DNA of 64,000 nucleotides from Rachicladosporium sp. CCFEE 5018. Taxonomy: Eukaryota; Ascomycota; Dothideomycetes; Cladosporiales; Cladosporiaceae. Position 1 is the stretch's first letter. Every line of letters starts with the position of its first letter. The position numbers and the translations under genes were made by a program. The DNA lies in NCBI GenBank assembly GCA_002077045.2, contig KZ111174.1, forward strand, positions 121,615-185,614. The letters are read 5' to 3'. A model generated the notes under the pieces. It was not told where the DNA came from. It was given only the letters and a program-made list of their open reading frames with translations, and did not search any database. Of the stretch, positions 61,890-64,000 are shown in pieces.

Positions 61890-63995
61890 ATGGTTGCCAC
61901 AGTCATCCGCGTCCCATTCATGCCGACAGCGCCCGAAGCTCTTGCCTGGTCTGCGGATAATCTTATCGCGGTCGGGGCTGGCGAGACGCTCTGCATTCTA
62001 GTACCCCGTCAGAAGGGCACGTGGGAAATTGTCAATCGCCCTGCCAGCGTCTTCACTGTAGAGGAGATTTCGCCCATGGATGCCGGTATGGGCTCGGATG
62101 TGTGGTCTTTGGGTGAGGAGCAGTCTCAACGTCACATCGTTTCTCTGGCTTGGTCTCCACCTGGCATTGCCAAATTCGAGACCTGTGGTCTGGCTGTGCT
62201 GCATTCGAATCATGTCTTGGCGATCTGGGAGTGTACAGGTCGTCCTCAGGAGAACACGCACTGGAGTCGATGCCTGCTAATAAATCATGCCATTCAAGCG
62301 CTGTATCAGCAAGACAAGGACAAGGGCCTGTCAAATCCCCCTGTGGAGCAGCAGCAGGTCTGGCAAAGGATCAATGCTTTCGCATGGGCTTCCCATATGC
62401 GAGATATCGGTTTGAGCATATCTCGACCAAGCCGGAGTAGTCAGCTCATAGCGGTGGGGACTGGGAGAGGCGATCTACTAATCATGGAGATTTGCTCACC
62501 CTATGACTTGTTCGACTCGTCAGAGAGTGGATGGAGCGTCAAGACATTACATCGCATCTCCGCGAATACTATCGCTGCTGCTCGCCCTGCGGAAGCCAGC
62601 AGCGGACCAAGTGAAGTTGACATAAGGCTGACATGTATTGCATGGAGTGACTGGGCAGTGGAAAGGCACGAGACGGACAATGTGGTCAGCTCCTTAGCTT
62701 TCATCGCGGCTGGTGTTTTGCACGCAGTGCGTGTTATTGTCACTACGGGATCAAACGCCGACCTGCTCGTAAGGGAAGTGAGAGCGCTGCCTACGGTCAA
62801 TGCCTTCCCCGTTACAGGGCCGCTGCAGTTCATAACAAAGAGCACAACAGCAGTCGCATTCGCAGCGGATGCGATAGTCTCGATGGAGCTCGAAACGAAC
62901 GCATTGAATACCCACGATCTCGATGGTCGGTGGGACGGCGTCACCGGTCTCGCGCAAACAACAGACCCAGAGGGTACAACTCATCTGCACTTCACCTCCC
63001 ATCTTGCAACATCCTCGTCTAAAACGTGCCGTCTTGCGGCCGATTTCAAGACGACATCAAAACCTGCCAGACCGCAATGGCGCCAAGCGATCAACGAAAG
63101 CAAGTCAAGATTCAACATCGCCCACGGCCTGGGTCGACATGTGCAAGACATCGTCTGGGACATCACCTCGTCGCCGTCACGCGATCTTGTTGCAGTCTGC
63201 GTTGTGTGCGAGCCGGACAGCAGTCCTGCGCACTTCATCGCTTCCATGGACCTGTGTGAGGTCAGCATCACCAGGGAGTGTGATCTCTCGTATGGGCTTT
63301 GCGGCGACTCAGCCGAGTTAATGCACTTCAGCATGCGCCAACAGGGCAGTGAGGCTACCGAGAGAATGATGAAGAGTCTAGCACTACCCGGATCGAGCTC
63401 TACAGATGTTAGCTCTAGAACCACGACAGCTACTGCTGCAGTTCTGGATTCGGTGTACACAATCAGAAAGGAGATAGACGAATACACTCCGAATGTTCGT
63501 GCTCGACTCGAGCGACTGGCCGGCCTGGCTGGAGGTGCTCGATCTCATTCACGTCTTGCAGCAGCCGAGTACACTTCCAACATCGAAGCCATCTTGAATG
63601 TAGCGTCGGCCCTTCCCCAACCTATCGAGGGCTTACTTTCGTCTCGCATACTTCACTCCCTTCGTGTGTTCAAGGCAAAGCTCTCCAAGGGTAGCACAGC
63701 GGACTTGATTCCACAAGAGAAGTGCATCGTGTGCTCGCAAGAGCTGCCTTTCGAGAGCCTCTTCTGGTCGAGATGCCCCTCAGGTCATCAGTACTCCAGA
63801 TGTGCGCTCACCTTTCTGTCCATCCAGGAGCCTGGGCAGAGCAAACGGTGTAGACTCTGTGACGCGCAACACTTAAACGAGTACGCTCTGCTAACGCCTG
63901 ACAACACTACGGGAAATTCGGACGAGCACTTTGCCAGAGTACTCTTTACGGCCTGCAAGAAGTGCTTATACTGTGGCGGTAAGTTCGTCGCATGA
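61890..63995 (+). CDS. Transcription factor IIIC subunit, delta N-terminal plus zinc-finger domains
   Basis: 701 aa from the ATG at 61890 (M-V-A-T-V-I-R-V-P-F), ending 5 bp before the window edge. The N-terminal half is a WD40-like propeller of the TFIIIC delta type (L-A-W-S-A-D-N-L-I-A-V-G-A-G, I-V-S-L-A-W-S-P-P-G, I-A-V-G-T-G-R-G-D). The C-terminus carries the TFIIIC zinc-finger domain: C-I-V-C, W-S-R-C-P-S-G-H, C-R-L-C and C-K-K-C-L-Y-C-G-G-K-F. TFIIIC binds the A and B boxes of tRNA genes and recruits TFIIIB and Pol III. This subunit corresponds to the 90-kDa human protein and yeast Tfc8-like subunits. A GTAAGT in the last codons could be a splice donor to a further exon outside the window, but the ending G-G-K-F looks complete. 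Confidence 0.9.
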   Translation: MVATVIRVPFMPTAPEALAWSADNLIAVGAGETLCILVPRQKGTWEIVNRPASVFTVEEISPMDAGMGSDVWSLGEEQSQRHIVSLAWSPPGIAKFETCGLAVLHSNHVLAIWECTGRPQENTHWSRCLLINHAIQALYQQDKDKGLSNPPVEQQQVWQRINAFAWASHMRDIGLSISRPSRSSQLIAVGTGRGDLLIMEICSPYDLFDSSESGWSVKTLHRISANTIAAARPAEASSGPSEVDIRLTCIAWSDWAVERHETDNVVSSLAFIAAGVLHAVRVIVTTGSNADLLVREVRALPTVNAFPVTGPLQFITKSTTAVAFAADAIVSMELETNALNTHDLDGRWDGVTGLAQTTDPEGTTHLHFTSHLATSSSKTCRLAADFKTTSKPARPQWRQAINESKSRFNIAHGLGRHVQDIVWDITSSPSRDLVAVCVVCEPDSSPAHFIASMDLCEVSITRECDLSYGLCGDSAELMHFSMRQQGSEATERMMKSLALPGSSSTDVSSRTTTATAAVLDSVYTIRKEIDEYTPNVRARLERLAGLAGGARSHSRLAAAEYTSNIEAILNVASALPQPIEGLLSSRILHSLRVFKAKLSKGSTADLIPQEKCIVCSQELPFESLFWSRCPSGHQYSRCALTFLSIQEPGQSKRCRLCDAQHLNEYALLTPDNTTGNSDEHFARVLFTACKKCLYCGGKFVA

Positions 63996-64000
63996 GGATG

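Overview
The window is nuclear DNA of a filamentous ascomycete (Pezizomycotina). Genes are mostly single-copy eukaryotic housekeeping genes, introns are short (about 50-80 bp, GT-AG), and several families typical of Pezizomycotina occur: a HET-domain gene, a DUF6594 protein, fused HisHF (HIS7) and an RCR-type membrane protein. A Dothideomycete is my best guess, but no marker in the window settles it. I see no rRNA, tRNA, CRISPR array or intact transposon.

Layout. 0.3-7.1 kb: a DOPA-dioxygenase-like protein, mitochondrial ribosomal protein uL11m, a DUF6594 membrane protein and inositol phosphorylceramide synthase AUR1. 8.4-16.8 kb: HIS7 with an apparent one-base frameshift, the U3 snoRNP protein IMP3, a low-complexity hypothetical protein, an eight-repeat ankyrin protein and VAC14. 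17.1-25.8 kb: cytosolic asparaginyl-tRNA synthetase, dihydrolipoamide dehydrogenase LPD1, the rRNA dimethylase DIM1, the WD40 actin regulator AIP1 and an MDR oxidoreductase that also appears frameshifted. 26.6-40 kb: a HET-domain gene, TAF12, two small secreted cysteine-rich proteins (one internally duplicated), an eight-finger zinc-finger protein with a 15-nt exon, APN1 and an F-box-like protein. 40.5-44.5 kb: a WW-like glycine-rich protein, the DASH subunit SPC34 and the proteasome subunit RPN3. 49.5-64 kb: RNA polymerase I RPA135, ARL8, an RCR protein, a Kelch membrane protein and a TFIIIC subunit.

The most unusual region is the gene-poor stretch at 44.6-58.3 kb. It holds four paralogues of a tiny (84-85 aa) single-pass membrane protein that I do not recognise. 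All four have a phase-1 intron at the same place and a second exon of exactly 161 nt. They share an acidic N-terminus (M-[DE]-Q-D-T), one membrane helix, an arginine-rich stretch and a nearly invariant tail motif YMLEDIE-x-HGW. Three lie in tandem on the minus strand and one is inverted about 10 kb away, beyond RPA135, ARL8 and the RCR gene. A possible degenerate fifth copy lies between the second and third. The same stretch holds a 36-bp near-palindrome and a 26-bp tandem repeat ending in a hairpin.

Regulation visible in sequence: consensus CpcA/Gcn4 sites (TGACTCA) lie in front of HIS7 and the asparaginyl-tRNA synthetase, as expected under general amino acid control. The synthetase also has a clear TATA box. 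All exon boundaries are my own reading of splice sites and reading frames and have not been checked against transcripts.
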